Source: Streptomyces sp. NBC_00102 (lineage in GTDB: Bacteria > Actinomycetota > Actinomycetes > Streptomycetales > Streptomycetaceae). From it: a DNA stretch of 64,000 nucleotides. The translations under genes were made by a program, and so were the position numbers. The notes below the pieces were generated by a model. The model saw only the letters and a program-made list of their open reading frames with translations, ran no database searches and was not told the origin of the DNA. Every line of letters starts with the position of its first letter. Position 1 is the first letter of the stretch. This document shows, in pieces, positions 19,796-28,205 of the stretch. The stretch covers positions 5,993,001 to 6,057,000 of the forward strand of contig NZ_JAPEMC010000001.1 of the NCBI RefSeq assembly GCF_026343115.1, written 5' to 3'.

Positions 19796-19854
19796 GAACG
19801 TGAACTACCTTCCGGTGGCAGGACTTTCGCGTGCGGGTGCGGACCCGGTCAGGG

Positions 19855-20229
19855 TCAGAAGAAGTACCAGTTGGCGGTGGACTTGTAGCCGGCGGTGGCG
19901 ATGTTGGCCTGGTACCAGGCGCGGCCGAGCAGCTTCTCGCCGCCGTCGTCGTAGCGCAGGAAGATGTCGACCGGACTGGCGTCCCGGTAGATGGAGACGC
20001 ACTGGCCGGGCATGGCCAGGACCTTCCTGCCGATGAACCCCTGAGCGGCCTCTGCGTCGGTGACGACGGTCTGGACGACCGAGACGTAGGTGCCGCGGGC
20101 GCAGAACTGGTACCAGCCGTCAGTGCCGTTGGCGCTGGCGGTCGTGGTGGTCAGGCCGAGGGTGAGGCCCGCCATGGCGAGCGTGGTGGCGCTCCACTGG
20201 AGCAGCTTGCGCCGCGAGGTCTTCGTCAT
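19855..20229 (-). CDS. Small secreted protein, array copy 3
   Basis: This 124-residue paralogue has the same architecture: SRRKLLQ, a hydrophobic core, ASA, two cysteines (QFCARGTY, MPGQC), a VDIFLRYDDGG strand, GRAWYQANIATAGYKS and a terminal NWYFF. It differs most in the middle (SVVQTVVTDAEAAQGF), so the variable part lies between the two cysteines. It is 58 nt after copy 2. The intergenic sequence, including the leader TAGTTCACGTTC before the ATG, is also duplicated. Confidence 0.8.
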   Translation of the reverse strand: MTKTSRRKLLQWSATTLAMAGLTLGLTTTTASANGTDGWYQFCARGTYVSVVQTVVTDAEAAQGFIGRKVLAMPGQCVSIYRDASPVDIFLRYDDGGEKLLGRAWYQANIATAGYKSTANWYFF

Positions 20230-20287
20230 GAACGTGAACTACTTTCGTTGGTGGGCTGTTGGCGTGCGGGTGCGGACCCGGTCAGGG

Positions 20288-20668
20288 TCAGAAGAAGTAC
20301 CAGTAGGCGGTGGACTTGTAGCCGGCGGTGGCGATGTTGGCCTGGTACCAGGCGCGGCCGAGCAGCTTCACGCCGCCGTCGTCGTACTCCAGGTAGATGT
20401 CGACCGCGTGCTGGCCGTCCATCCTGATCGATGCGCAATGGCCGGGGAGGACGAGCGCCGTGGACATGCCGCCGACGCCGGAGGCCGCCTCCGCCGCCGT
20501 GGGGACGTACCGGGCGAACGACGTGTACGTGCCGCGGGCGCAGAACTTGTACGTGCCGTTGGTGCCGTTGGCGCTGGCGGTCGTGGTGGTCAGGCCGAGG
20601 GTGAGGCCCGCCATGGCCAGCGCGGTGCCGCCCCACTGGAGCAGCTTGCGCCGAGTGGTCTTCGTCAT
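20288..20668 (-). CDS. Small secreted protein, array copy 2
   Basis: This 126-residue paralogue is closest to copy 4. Signal peptide TRRKLLQ is followed by ASANGTNGTYKFC, PTAAEAASG, LPGHC, VDIYLEYDDGG and terminal YWYFF. GGAAGG lies 12 nt before the ATG. It is 55 nt after copy 1. High nucleotide identity to copy 4 across gene and spacer points to recent duplication or gene conversion. Confidence 0.8.
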   Translation of the reverse strand: MTKTTRRKLLQWGGTALAMAGLTLGLTTTTASANGTNGTYKFCARGTYTSFARYVPTAAEAASGVGGMSTALVLPGHCASIRMDGQHAVDIYLEYDDGGVKLLGRAWYQANIATAGYKSTAYWYFF

Positions 20669-20723
20669 GAACGTGAACTACCTTCCGGTGGTGAGATTAT
20701 TTGCGTGTGCGGACCCGGTCAGG

Positions 20724-21182
20724 TCAGAAGAAGTACCAGGAGGGACTGGACTTGTAGCCGGCGGTGGCGATGTTGGCCTGGTACCAGGCGCGGCCGAGGT
20801 TGACCTGGCCGCCGTCGTCGTACTGGAGGTAGACGTCGACCGGGTTGCCGTCCATGTAGATCGGGACGCACTTGCCGGGATAGGCGATGAAGGTCCGCAT
20901 GGGGGAGGCCGGGGAAGTGAGCGAACCGGCGACACTGGAGGTTGAGGTGCTGGAGCCCCCTCCGGTCACGCGCGCCCCGACGAAGCCGGTGAGGTACGAC
21001 GCGTTGGTGTTGCCTTCGACGACGTATTCGGCGAACGCCTTGTAGGTGCCGCGCGAGCAGAGCTGGTACCAGCCGTTGGTGCCGTTGGCGCTGGCGGTCG
21101 TGGTGGTCAGGCCGAGGGTGAGGCCGGCCATGGCGAGCGCTGTGGCTCCCCACCGCAGGAGCTTGTGCCGCTTCGACTTCAT
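20724..21182 (-). CDS. Small secreted protein, array copy 1 (long form)
   Basis: The first and longest paralogue has 152 residues. Its signal peptide has KRHKLLRWG instead of RRKLL, so the twin Arg is lost and Sec export is more likely. The mature part keeps LCSRGTY, YPGKC, VDVYLQYDDGG, GRAWYQANIATAGYKS and terminal SWYFF. It carries about 27 extra residues, rich in Gly/Ser/Thr, between the cysteines. It begins the four-gene unit, so the promoter should lie in 21183-21668. Confidence 0.8.
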   Translation of the reverse strand: MKSKRHKLLRWGATALAMAGLTLGLTTTTASANGTNGWYQLCSRGTYKAFAEYVVEGNTNASYLTGFVGARVTGGGSSTSTSSVAGSLTSPASPMRTFIAYPGKCVPIYMDGNPVDVYLQYDDGGQVNLGRAWYQANIATAGYKSSPSWYFF

Positions 21183-21668
21183 TTCGCGAACTCATTTCTG
21201 TTCAAGGTCTGTTGAAGCCCGTGCATCCGCTGTCAACGGGCGTTCGCACCAGTTGGTTCACCCGGCGCCCGCAGTGCTTTACCTGGCCGTCGCGGCGACG
21301 AGGTCACGGAAGCCCGTCGAGAGTTCTCGTTTACTCAACGGAGCCTCAAATGCCGCTACTCGTAGCTCAGAAGAAACTCAAGCTTTGATAACGGACACGT
21401 CACTGCGACGCCCCCTTGGGGCACTCCGGTCACCTATGTCCGTTTTCCTGTGAGCCGCCCTGACGTACATAACCGGATATGCCGCTGATGCGAGTTGAGG
21501 AATCCGCCTGATACAAGTGCTGCCGCATCCGGCGGGCCTCACCCCGCTCTGTCGAATCGCGCCGAGCCGGCCGGTCGCCGGTGCGGCAGCTCCCTTGCTT
21601 CCGGGGGATCGGAAACCGGTCCGTGGCCGACGAGCGGCCCGGACCCGCCTTGGCGAAAGGCTCAGGAA
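21183..21668. other. Divergent intergenic region without gene
   Basis: This 486-nt gap separates the secreted-protein array (leftward) from the amino-acid permease (rightward). It is less GC-rich than its surroundings, especially 21330-21400, as expected for two divergent promoters. I see no convincing coding frame or palindrome. Confidence 0.6.
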
Positions 21669-23132
21669 ATGACCTCAACACAGATCAACAGTGACAACGA
21701 CGGCCAGGAGGCCGTCCGGGACGGTGACGGCGGTGCCCCGGAGGAGGGGTACGAGCGCGGGCTCAACAGCCGCCAGGTCCAGATGATCGCGATCGGCGGC
21801 GCCATCGGCGTCGGCCTGTTCCTGGGAGCCGGGGCGAACATCGCCAAGGCCGGACCCAGCCTGATCATGATGTACGCCCTCGCCGGGGCCGTCGTCTTCT
21901 TCATCATGCGGGGCCTGGGCGAGCTGCTGCTCTACCGCCCGGTCTCCGGCTCCTTCGCGGAGTACGCGCGGGAGTTCTGCGGTCCGTTCTTCGGGTTCTT
22001 CACCGGGTGGACGTACTGGTTGCTGTGGGTGGTCACGGGGATGGCCGAGTTGACGGCGGCGGCGATCTACGTCAACTTCTGGTTCCCGTCCATCCCACGC
22101 TGGGCGACGGCCCTGGTCTTCTTGATCGTCCTGTACGTGGCGAACCTGATCTCGGTGAAGGTGTTCGGCGAGATCGAGTTCTGGTTCTCGATGGTGAAGG
22201 TCACCGCCCTGATCGGCATGATCGTCATCGGTCTGGGCGTGCTGACCTTCGGGTTCAGCGCGGCGGGCGACACGGCGGCGGTCTCCAACCTGTGGGCGTT
22301 CGACGGCTTCTTCCCCAAGGGCATCGGCTCCTCGCTGATGACCTTGCAGGGCGTGATGTTCGCGTATCTGGCCGTCGAGCTGGTCGGCGTGACGGCGGGG
22401 GAGTCGGAGAACCCGGAGGAGACCCTTCCGAAGGCCATCAACACGCTGCCGTGGCGCATCGCGCTCTTCTACGTGGGCGCGCTGTCGGTGATCCTGTGCG
22501 TGGTGAAGTGGACCGAGTTCGGCGCGGGCGTCAGCCCGTTCGTGGCGGCGTTCGCGAAGATCGGCATCCCGGCGGGCGCGGGCATCGTCAACTTCGTGGT
22601 CCTGACCGCGGCCCTCTCCTCCTGCAACTCCGGCATGTACTCCACCGGCCGCATGCTGCGCACCCTCGCCGAACAGGGCGAGGCACCGAAGGTGTTCGGG
22701 CGGCTGTCCAGTTCGAAGACCCCGGCGCTGGGCGTGACCGTCTCGATGCTGTTCATGGGTATCGGTGTGGTCCTGAACTACGTCGTCCCGGAGAAGGCGT
22801 TCGGCTATGTCACCTCGGTGGCCACGGCCTGCGGCATCTGGACCTGGCTGATGATCAGCATCAGCCACGTCCGCTACCGCCGCGCGGTCGAGGCGGGCCG
22901 CCTGCCCGCCTCCAAGTTCCCGGCGCCGGGCGGCTCGGTCCTGAGCTGGATTGCCATCGTGTTCCTGCTCTTCGTGACCTGTCTGATCGCCATCGACACG
23001 GACGCCCGCGTCTGCCTGTACGTGATGGCCGGCTGGACCGCGCTCTGCGGGATCGGCTGGTACGCCCTGAAGAGCCGCCGGGGCGAGGCCGCAGCCGGCA
23101 GCGGCCCGGGTCAGCAGGGTCAGTCGGCCTGA
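21669..23132 (+). CDS. Amino acid permease, AAT/APC family
   Basis: The ATG at 21669 has CAGGA just upstream. The frame extends 174 nt further back, but that part does not look like permease, so the protein has 487 residues. GLNSRQVQMIAIGGAIGVGLFLGAG at about residue 30 is the signature of the AAT family (AnsP, CycA, GabP type), followed by about 12 hydrophobic segments. AEYAREFCGPFFGFFTGW and ESENPEETLPKAI are also typical. It imports an amino acid by proton symport across the cytoplasmic membrane; asparagine or a small neutral amino acid is the likeliest substrate. An Lrp-type regulator lies tail to tail downstream. Confidence 0.88.
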   Translation: MTSTQINSDNDGQEAVRDGDGGAPEEGYERGLNSRQVQMIAIGGAIGVGLFLGAGANIAKAGPSLIMMYALAGAVVFFIMRGLGELLLYRPVSGSFAEYAREFCGPFFGFFTGWTYWLLWVVTGMAELTAAAIYVNFWFPSIPRWATALVFLIVLYVANLISVKVFGEIEFWFSMVKVTALIGMIVIGLGVLTFGFSAAGDTAAVSNLWAFDGFFPKGIGSSLMTLQGVMFAYLAVELVGVTAGESENPEETLPKAINTLPWRIALFYVGALSVILCVVKWTEFGAGVSPFVAAFAKIGIPAGAGIVNFVVLTAALSSCNSGMYSTGRMLRTLAEQGEAPKVFGRLSSSKTPALGVTVSMLFMGIGVVLNYVVPEKAFGYVTSVATACGIWTWLMISISHVRYRRAVEAGRLPASKFPAPGGSVLSWIAIVFLLFVTCLIAIDTDARVCLYVMAGWTALCGIGWYALKSRRGEAAAGSGPGQQGQSA

Positions 23133-23175
23133 CGAGCGCTCACCGGATGCGGTAGGGAAGTACCACGGAAGGGCA

Positions 23176-23208
23176 CCGGTCCGCCGCACGCCAGACGCGG
23201 CGGACCGG
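23176..23208. terminator. Hairpin between permease and Lrp gene
   Basis: Perfect 12-bp arms (23176-23187, 23197-23208) with a 9-nt loop lie between the convergent stops at 23132 and 23254. Confidence 0.75.
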
Positions 23209-23253
23209 CCAGGTGCGGCGGTCCGCCTCGGGGCGGCCGGGCGCCGCCTCAGG

Positions 23254-23715
23254 TCACGCCTCCGCCAGCACCTCGACCAGCGCCCGCATGCGCGGCGGCA
23301 ATTCCTCGCACAGCGAGATCACCGTATTCGTACGCACCACACCGGGTGCCGCGAGAATGCGCCCGGTGATCCGGTGCAGATCAGCCGTGTCCTCCGCGAC
23401 GACCTTCACCAGGAGATCCGCGTCACCGCTGGTCGCGTGCATCTCGACCACCTCCGGGATGTCATGCAGTTCTCCCGGCGGACGCGGCATGTTCGGCTGA
23501 CTCAGCGAGACCGAGACAAAGGCCACCAGCCGCTTCCCCAGATACGCGGGATCCAGGCGACGGGAGAACTCCTTTATCGCACCTTCCCGCTCCATGCGTT
23601 GCAGGCGTGCTGCGAAAGTGTTACGCGCTATGCCGAGCTTTCCGGCCAGCGCCAGCACGCTCGCGTCGGGATTGTCGTCAATGGCGAGAAGAATACGGGC
23701 GTCAAGGCTGTCCAT
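23254..23715 (-). CDS. Lrp/AsnC-family transcriptional regulator
   Basis: I start it at the ATG encoding MDSLDARIL (153 residues), the standard beginning of this family; the open frame extends further upstream. Residues 3-60 form the winged HTH (LAGKLGIARNTFAARLQRMEREGAI). Residues 70-150 form the RAM effector-binding domain (VVEMHATSGDADLLVKVVAED). Lrp proteins bind DNA as dimers to octamers and sense amino acids. It diverges from the YitT gene and converges on the permease, so both are candidate targets, along with itself. No strong Shine-Dalgarno precedes the chosen start. Confidence 0.88.
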   Translation of the reverse strand: MDSLDARILLAIDDNPDASVLALAGKLGIARNTFAARLQRMEREGAIKEFSRRLDPAYLGKRLVAFVSVSLSQPNMPRPPGELHDIPEVVEMHATSGDADLLVKVVAEDTADLHRITGRILAAPGVVRTNTVISLCEELPPRMRALVEVLAEA

Positions 23716-23815
23716 TTGAGCATGGTGGCACGAAATGCGGGAACAGCTAAGCGAAGTGCCCAGCGGAAAGGGCGTCTCTTGCGCAACGTCGGTATTCATC
23801 CGCACAGTTGTGGGC

Positions 23816-24511
23816 ATGCACCAGCAGAGCTCATTGATCCGCGCGTCGGATGGGGCCCCGCCCTCCGCACCGGCGGCCCCGCCCTCCGTACTGGCGGCCC
23901 CGCCCTCCGCACCGGCGGTGGCGCACACGATGGCCGAGGATGTCATCGCCATGGTCATCGGCACGTTCATCACCTCGTTCGGCCTCTATCTGATCCACTC
24001 GGTGGGAGCGGTGACCGGAGGGACCGCGGGACTCGTCCTGCTGCTCATCCAGGCCGTGCCCTGGTCGTTCGCCGCCGTATTCGCAGCGGTCAACCTGCCC
24101 TTCGCGGTCCTGGCTTGGCGGCGGAGGGGCGCCCGCTTCGTACTGCACTCGGCGGCCTCCGTCGCTCTGCTCTCGGCCTTCTCCGCCGTCCAGCCGAAGC
24201 TGATCGAGACCTCGCACCTGGACCCGCTGTACGCGGTGCTGCTGGGCAACCTCAGCGCGGGGATCGGGCTGCTGATCCTCTTCCGGCACCGTGCGAGCGT
24301 CGGAGGCTTCAACGTCGTCGCGCTCATCTGTCAGGACCGGCTCGGCTGGCGGGCGGGCTATGTCCTGATGGCGCTGGACGCCCTCGTCGTCACGATCTCC
24401 GGGTTCACCGGGCCGGCCCGGACCACGCTGCTGTCCGCACTCGGAGTCGTCGTACTCAACCTCGTGGTCGTCATGAACCACCGGCCGGGGCGGTATCCGG
24501 CCGCGCTGTGA
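23816..24511 (+). CDS. YitT-family multi-pass membrane protein
   Basis: A start is possible at 23735, but that leaves only 19 nt to the divergent Lrp start; I prefer the ATG at 23816 (231 residues). A short Ala/Pro-rich lead with a repeated PPSAPA-type unit is followed by about six hydrophobic segments. MAEDVIAMVIGTFITSFGLYLIHSVGAVTGGTAGL and RHRASVGGFNVVALICQDR are typical of the YitT/YczE-like family. It sits in the cytoplasmic membrane; transport of an unknown substrate is assumed for the family. Its divergence from the Lrp gene suggests an amino-acid-linked role. Confidence 0.8.
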   Translation: MHQQSSLIRASDGAPPSAPAAPPSVLAAPPSAPAVAHTMAEDVIAMVIGTFITSFGLYLIHSVGAVTGGTAGLVLLLIQAVPWSFAAVFAAVNLPFAVLAWRRRGARFVLHSAASVALLSAFSAVQPKLIETSHLDPLYAVLLGNLSAGIGLLILFRHRASVGGFNVVALICQDRLGWRAGYVLMALDALVVTISGFTGPARTTLLSALGVVVLNLVVVMNHRPGRYPAAL

Positions 24512-24578
24512 CGATGACGGCGACGGTGGGGGCGATGCCAAGGGCGATGCCAAGTGGGATGCCAAGGGGGTCGCCAAC

Positions 24579-24629
24579 GGCCGCTGGGCGCACCCTCTCC
24601 TCTTGTCGGGAGCGGTGCGCCCAGCGGCC
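24579..24629. terminator. Hairpin between YitT and lipoprotein genes
   Basis: Perfect 15-bp arms (24579-24593, 24615-24629) with a 21-nt loop lie between convergent stops at 24511 and 24665. Confidence 0.8.
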
Positions 24630-24664
24630 GTACTGTCCGGTGGCCCCACGGGGCGGCCGACGCG

Positions 24665-25393
24665 TCAGACGAGCGGGACCGCGTCCTGCGCGTTGGTGTG
24701 CCAGTTGGTGACGATGGGCTCGTTGACCAGTGCGTTGCCGATGCTGAGCGAGACGGGGTTGGGGTCCTCGTCGCTGACGGAGGCGATCACGGTGGTGTAC
24801 TCGGTGCCGAGGTCGTCGTTGGTGGTCTTCGGATTGACGCCCGCGTACACCGTCTTGCTGCCGGAGAGCGTGATCTCGTCACCCGCGACCTGCTCTGCGG
24901 GACCGGCCTCGGTGCCGCCCGAGCCGAAGGCGATGGAGGGCAGGCCGCCCGGGAGCGCGCAAGTGATGCCCGACTTGGCCTTGACGCTGATCTGGTAGTA
25001 GCCGCCGCCCTGGGTCATCTCCGTGGCTTTCCAGACCAGGTCGTTGGTGCCGCAGGACTGGCCGTAGCCGGTCTTGTCGGCGGCCTCGTCCCCGGAGGTG
25101 TCCGCAGCGGAGTCGGCGGCCGTGCCGGTGCCGGAACCCGAGCCCGAAGAGCCTGAGCCCGAAGTCCCCGAGCCCGAACCCGACTTGGCGGTCGGACGCG
25201 AACTGCCGCTGCTGGCAGCCGACTTGTCCTTTGCCGCACTGGGCGAGGGGGAGGCGTCGGCGGCCTGGACAATGCTCGGGTCGGACTCTGCGGCGGACGA
25301 GTCGTCGGTCTCGCCTCCCCCGCAGGCGGTCATCAGGAAGCCGGACGTGATGGCGGCGGTGACCACGAGGGCGTTGCGCAGACGGCGGTTCAT
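24665..25393 (-). CDS. Secreted lipoprotein with DUF4232-like domain
   Basis: This 242-residue protein has a basic N-terminus, a hydrophobic segment and lipobox LMTAC at residue 24, so it is predicted to be lipid-anchored outside the membrane. Residues 25-105 are a Ser/Gly/Ala-rich spacer. The last 135 residues (SCGTNDLVWKAT, GGGYYQISVKAKSGITCALPGGLPSIAF) match the DUF4232 pattern of two conserved cysteines in a beta-sandwich. Function is unknown for the family. It lies upstream of and on the same strand as nothing obvious; the VanZ gene is 179 nt further upstream. Confidence 0.82.
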   Translation of the reverse strand: MNRRLRNALVVTAAITSGFLMTACGGGETDDSSAAESDPSIVQAADASPSPSAAKDKSAASSGSSRPTAKSGSGSGTSGSGSSGSGSGTGTAADSAADTSGDEAADKTGYGQSCGTNDLVWKATEMTQGGGYYQISVKAKSGITCALPGGLPSIAFGSGGTEAGPAEQVAGDEITLSGSKTVYAGVNPKTTNDDLGTEYTTVIASVSDEDPNPVSLSIGNALVNEPIVTNWHTNAQDAVPLV

Positions 25394-25572
25394 CAGTGTG
25401 TTTCCTTCTCAAGGGATGGTTGCGGTCGTTCGGGCGGCACGCGGCCGAGGTGTCCCTCTCCGCGGGAAGCGGGTGGTACGGAGGTGCTACGGGGCTTCGG
25501 TCCGGACGGTCCGGGGTCCTGCCTCGGGTGGTCCGGGTCCTGCCCGGGTTGTCCGGCCAGTGCTATCGGCTT

Positions 25573-26274
25573 CTACGTGCGTATGGCGGAAGTGGTTCGG
25601 CCGGGGACGGGCGGCAGTCGGGGACGGCTGACGGTCAGGGAAGGGTGACGGGAGGGACGATCGGTGCGGGCCGGAACTTCCTCGGGGGGCGCGGCCGCCG
25701 CCCGGTCTCTGTCGGCGCGCAGCGCCGCGGAGCCGGGCAGCGCGGCCGTCACCAGGGAGCCGCGCAGCGCCGGGGAGCGCAGGGCGAGGGGCAGCAGTAC
25801 GAAGCCGATGTATCCGCCGAGCGTGCTGGCGAGGATGTCGTTGATGTCCACGGAACGCCCGTTGTTCAGGGCGATGTACGACAGCAGCTGGGCGGCCTCC
25901 ACGGCCAGGCCGGCCACCGCGGTCATCAGGGCCGTGTGTTTCGGTGAGGCGGCCCGCCCGGACACCAGGGGCAGCAGGAAACCGGCGGGCATCATCATGA
26001 TGACGTTGGCGACGATGGTGATGTCCGCGGTCAGCAGCGGGACGAAGCCGATTTGGCCGATCCAGGAGGCCTGGTTGGCGCACATGCCCCAGGTCACATC
26101 GGGCGGAAAGATCGTCATGGACAGGACACCGGCGGCGTACACGGCGGTGGCCAGGCGCAGCAGGGCCTGACGCTCGGTCCACGCGGCCCGCCACACCTTG
26201 TAGGCGGCGCCCGCCGCGCACACGACGAGCAGTGGGCCGAGAAGCGCGGCGTCCACCTGGAAGCGGATGTCCAT
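25573..26274 (-). CDS. VanZ-family membrane protein
   Basis: The ATG at 26274 (MDIRFQVDAALL) gives 233 residues; the open frame runs further back without protein-like sequence. It has four to five hydrophobic segments. NVIMMMPAGFLLPL, FPPDVTWGMCANQASW, VEAAQLL and RSVDINDILASTLGGYIGF are the VanZ signature. The C-terminal 50 residues are Arg/Pro-rich and likely cytoplasmic. VanZ proteins are membrane proteins linked to low-level teicoplanin resistance, but most Streptomyces members are uncharacterised, so resistance is not claimed here. Confidence 0.85.
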   Translation of the reverse strand: MDIRFQVDAALLGPLLVVCAAGAAYKVWRAAWTERQALLRLATAVYAAGVLSMTIFPPDVTWGMCANQASWIGQIGFVPLLTADITIVANVIMMMPAGFLLPLVSGRAASPKHTALMTAVAGLAVEAAQLLSYIALNNGRSVDINDILASTLGGYIGFVLLPLALRSPALRGSLVTAALPGSAALRADRDRAAAAPPEEVPARTDRPSRHPSLTVSRPRLPPVPGRTTSAIRT

Positions 26275-26659
26275 GAGGGTGATCTTTCGTGGGTCGGGGT
26301 GAGCTGCGCTGACATCACTCAGCTTCCGTTCGGGACCGGGCCCGGCGGATCTGCCGAAAGATCCATTTCTCTGATGACGGCTACGACTTCTGGCAGAGGG
26401 GCCCGTGAGCGGTGCGGTTGGGGGCCTGACCATGTCCGGATCACCGCGTGCCGAACCCCGGTTCACCGCGTGCCGAGCCCAAGGCGCAGCGCGCCGCCGC
26501 CCCCAGTGCGAGGCTGCCTGCGGTCTTCGAGGCTCCTGCGGCGACCGCCATGCCGGCAACGCCGGTGCGGTGCCTGTCGTCGTGGCCGCCGCCGTCGCTG
26601 GCCCAGTGCACGAACTTGTACGTTGCACAGGGGCAGAGCAACACCAAGACCATCAAGAG
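26275..26659. other. Intergenic region at the edge of decayed element
   Basis: No intact gene is seen. The minus frame at 26441-26656 (containing YKFVHWASDGGGHDDRHRTG) reads like a scrap of another conjugation-type membrane protein, but I cannot name it. This stretch is the left boundary of the decayed element. Confidence 0.4.
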
Positions 26660-27065
26660 GCCCGTCGGAGAGCGCGTCGACCACGGTGATGGCGACGGTC
26701 GTGAAGGCGATGGAGGAGAAGCTGAACAGAACCCTGGTCATGGTGCCGAACGCCGCCTTGGCGAGTGCGCGTTCGTCTCGGCGCCAAGCCGCGGTCATGA
26801 GCTGGACGCAGAGGATGCCGACGGTCAGAGCGAGGCCGATGGGCAGCAGCAGCTCGTAGTTGTCGCGGAACCATCCCGCGTTGAGGTCGATCGCCGTCGT
26901 CTTGTTCACGGCCTTGGCGGCCAGGTCGGCCGCGCTGGACGCCAGCTCGCCCGCCGACTTCGCGATCCACGCGCCGAGGCCGTCGGTGACGGTGCCGGCG
27001 GGGTTGGTGGCGAAGTCGACGACGCCGCACACCTTGTCCATCAGCGGGAAGTCGCAGACTCCCAT
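26660..27065 (-). pseudogene. Truncated conjugation-type integral membrane protein
   Basis: It starts at ATG with MGVCDFPLMDKVCGVVDF and continues through KSAGELASSAADLAAKAVNKTT, AGWFRDNYELLLPIGLALTVGI and TAAWRRDERALAKAAFGTMTRVLFSFSSIAFTTVAITVVDAL. This matches the start of a conserved membrane protein in Streptomyces integrative elements. The similarity stops near 26670 after VVDALS. The frame then runs on as Arg-rich nonsense to 26463, so the 3' part has been deleted. Confidence 0.7.
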
Positions 27066-27093
27066 GGATCGTGCCTCCGTTCTGGGGCGCGGT

Positions 27094-27435
27094 TCAGGGC
27101 GCGACGGACGGCAGGACGCCGACCAGGGCGCAGGGGTGGTTGGGCCGGCACTGGACCGCGAGGGTGGTGGAACGGCTCTCCGCGCCGCTGGCAGCCGAGC
27201 CCTTCCAGCGAATCGACTGCTTGCCGGAGACCGTGACGGCGCAGACGTACGCCTGAGTGATCGCCCCGGGGGCGTCCTGGAGGCCTGGGTGAAGGCGTGC
27301 GGGAAGTGCCCCTCGTTGATCTTGGCGGTGGCGACCTGCTTGTTGGCCGCCATCTCTTTCCACAGCACGGCCGAGGGGACCACTTGGTCGACGGAGGCCG
27401 GGTCGGCGTACTTCGACTCCGTGGTCAGCCAGCTT
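27094..27435 (-). pseudogene. Frameshifted, 5'-truncated conjugation-element protein
   Basis: One frame carries TTESKYADPASVDQVVPSAV...AKINEGHFPHAFTQ. Another carries QDAPGAITQAYVCAVTVSGK...CALVGVLPSVAP and ends at a normal stop 29 nt before the next remnant. The two parts join if one C is restored near 27280. The N-terminus is missing: the sequence is fused directly to the DUF6112-like fragment upstream. Confidence 0.65.
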
Positions 27436-27602
27436 CCCGTTCGCCTCGGCCTGGTGACCACCGAAGTGGTGACCCCAGGCCCACACGCCCGCACTGACTG
27501 CGAGGGCGCCGACCACGGCGACGAGCCCGAAGAGGTTGATCGAGCCCAATACCTGCTTGAGGACGTTGAGGCCAGGGAGCCCGCCCTCGTTGGGCTTGAT
27601 TC
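27436..27602 (-). pseudogene. DUF6112-like membrane protein fragment
   Basis: IKPNEGGLPGLNVLKQVLGS, then INLFGLVAVVGALAVSAGVW and AWGHHFGGHQAEANGK, resemble the small single-membrane-span DUF6112 family of Streptomyces conjugative elements. No start codon is preserved. After EANGK the frame switches into unrelated sequence, so both ends are lost. Immediately upstream on the same strand (27603-27650) is a C-terminal scrap, RVPIYLADQVIQLAYDP followed by a stop, which looks like the end of the preceding gene of that operon. Confidence 0.6.
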
Positions 27603-27650
27603 AGGGGTCGTAGGCGAGCTGTATGACCTGGTCAGCGAGATAGATGGGGA

Positions 27651-28109
27651 CTCGACTGGCGACAGGAGCCGACCACCTCCGACGCACTGCAGATGGCGGG
27701 ATGGACCTGGAGCGGCACAATTCCGTGGATCAAGCCGTCCAGTCGGCCCCGCAAGGGCGGGCCGAAGCAGGACTCGGAGTTCATCATCTGGGGGGGCAAG
27801 GGCTCCCTCGACAACACCCGCGACCTCTACCTGCCGGGGCACTACATCGCCTCCCAGCCCCGCAAGGGCCGGGTTCACATCACCCAGAAGCCGGTCGAGG
27901 TCATGCAGCAGCTCGTCCAGGTCTGCCCCGAGGGCGGCACCGTCCTCGACCCGTTCACCGGCAGCGGCTCCACCGGAGTCGCGGCCCTGCGCGAGGGACG
28001 CCGCCTCGTGGGCGTCGAGCTGTCCGCGCACTACGCGGACGTCGCCGAGGAGCGGCTGCGGGCCGAACTGACGAAGGACGACTTCGAGCCAGCCGGACCG
28101 GAGGCATGA
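27651..28109 (+). pseudogene. C-terminal fragment of site-specific DNA methyltransferase
   Basis: The fragment contains DALQMAGWTWSGTIPWIKP, QDSEFIIWGGKG, SQPRKGRVHITQKPVEVM and the SAM-binding DPFTGSGSTGVAALREGRR. Family-like residues (LDWRQEPTTSD) continue upstream of the ATG at 27693 to about 27651. So the reading frame was cut there, not started at that ATG. The N-terminal DPPY catalytic motif is missing. It abuts oppositely oriented conjugation-gene scraps at 27650. It may still be transcribed but should be inactive. Confidence 0.8.
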
Positions 28110-28154
28110 GCGTGAGAGCGGAGAGGCCGGGGCCGGCGGCCCGCAGACGCCAGA

Positions 28155-28194
28155 GGGCGGCTGGTGCATCGACTAACCGATGCACCAGCCGCCC
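28155..28194. terminator. Hairpin after methyltransferase fragment
   Basis: Perfect 17-bp arms (28155-28171, 28178-28194) with the 6-nt loop ACTAAC lie between convergent ends at 28109 and 28206. Confidence 0.85.
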
Positions 28195-28205
28195 TTCCTA
28201 TTGCG

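Noticed and set aside
26463..28169. Single 568-codon minus frame as one protein
   Set aside because: It is a chance read-through across several unrelated fragments in different true frames; only parts match conjugation proteins.
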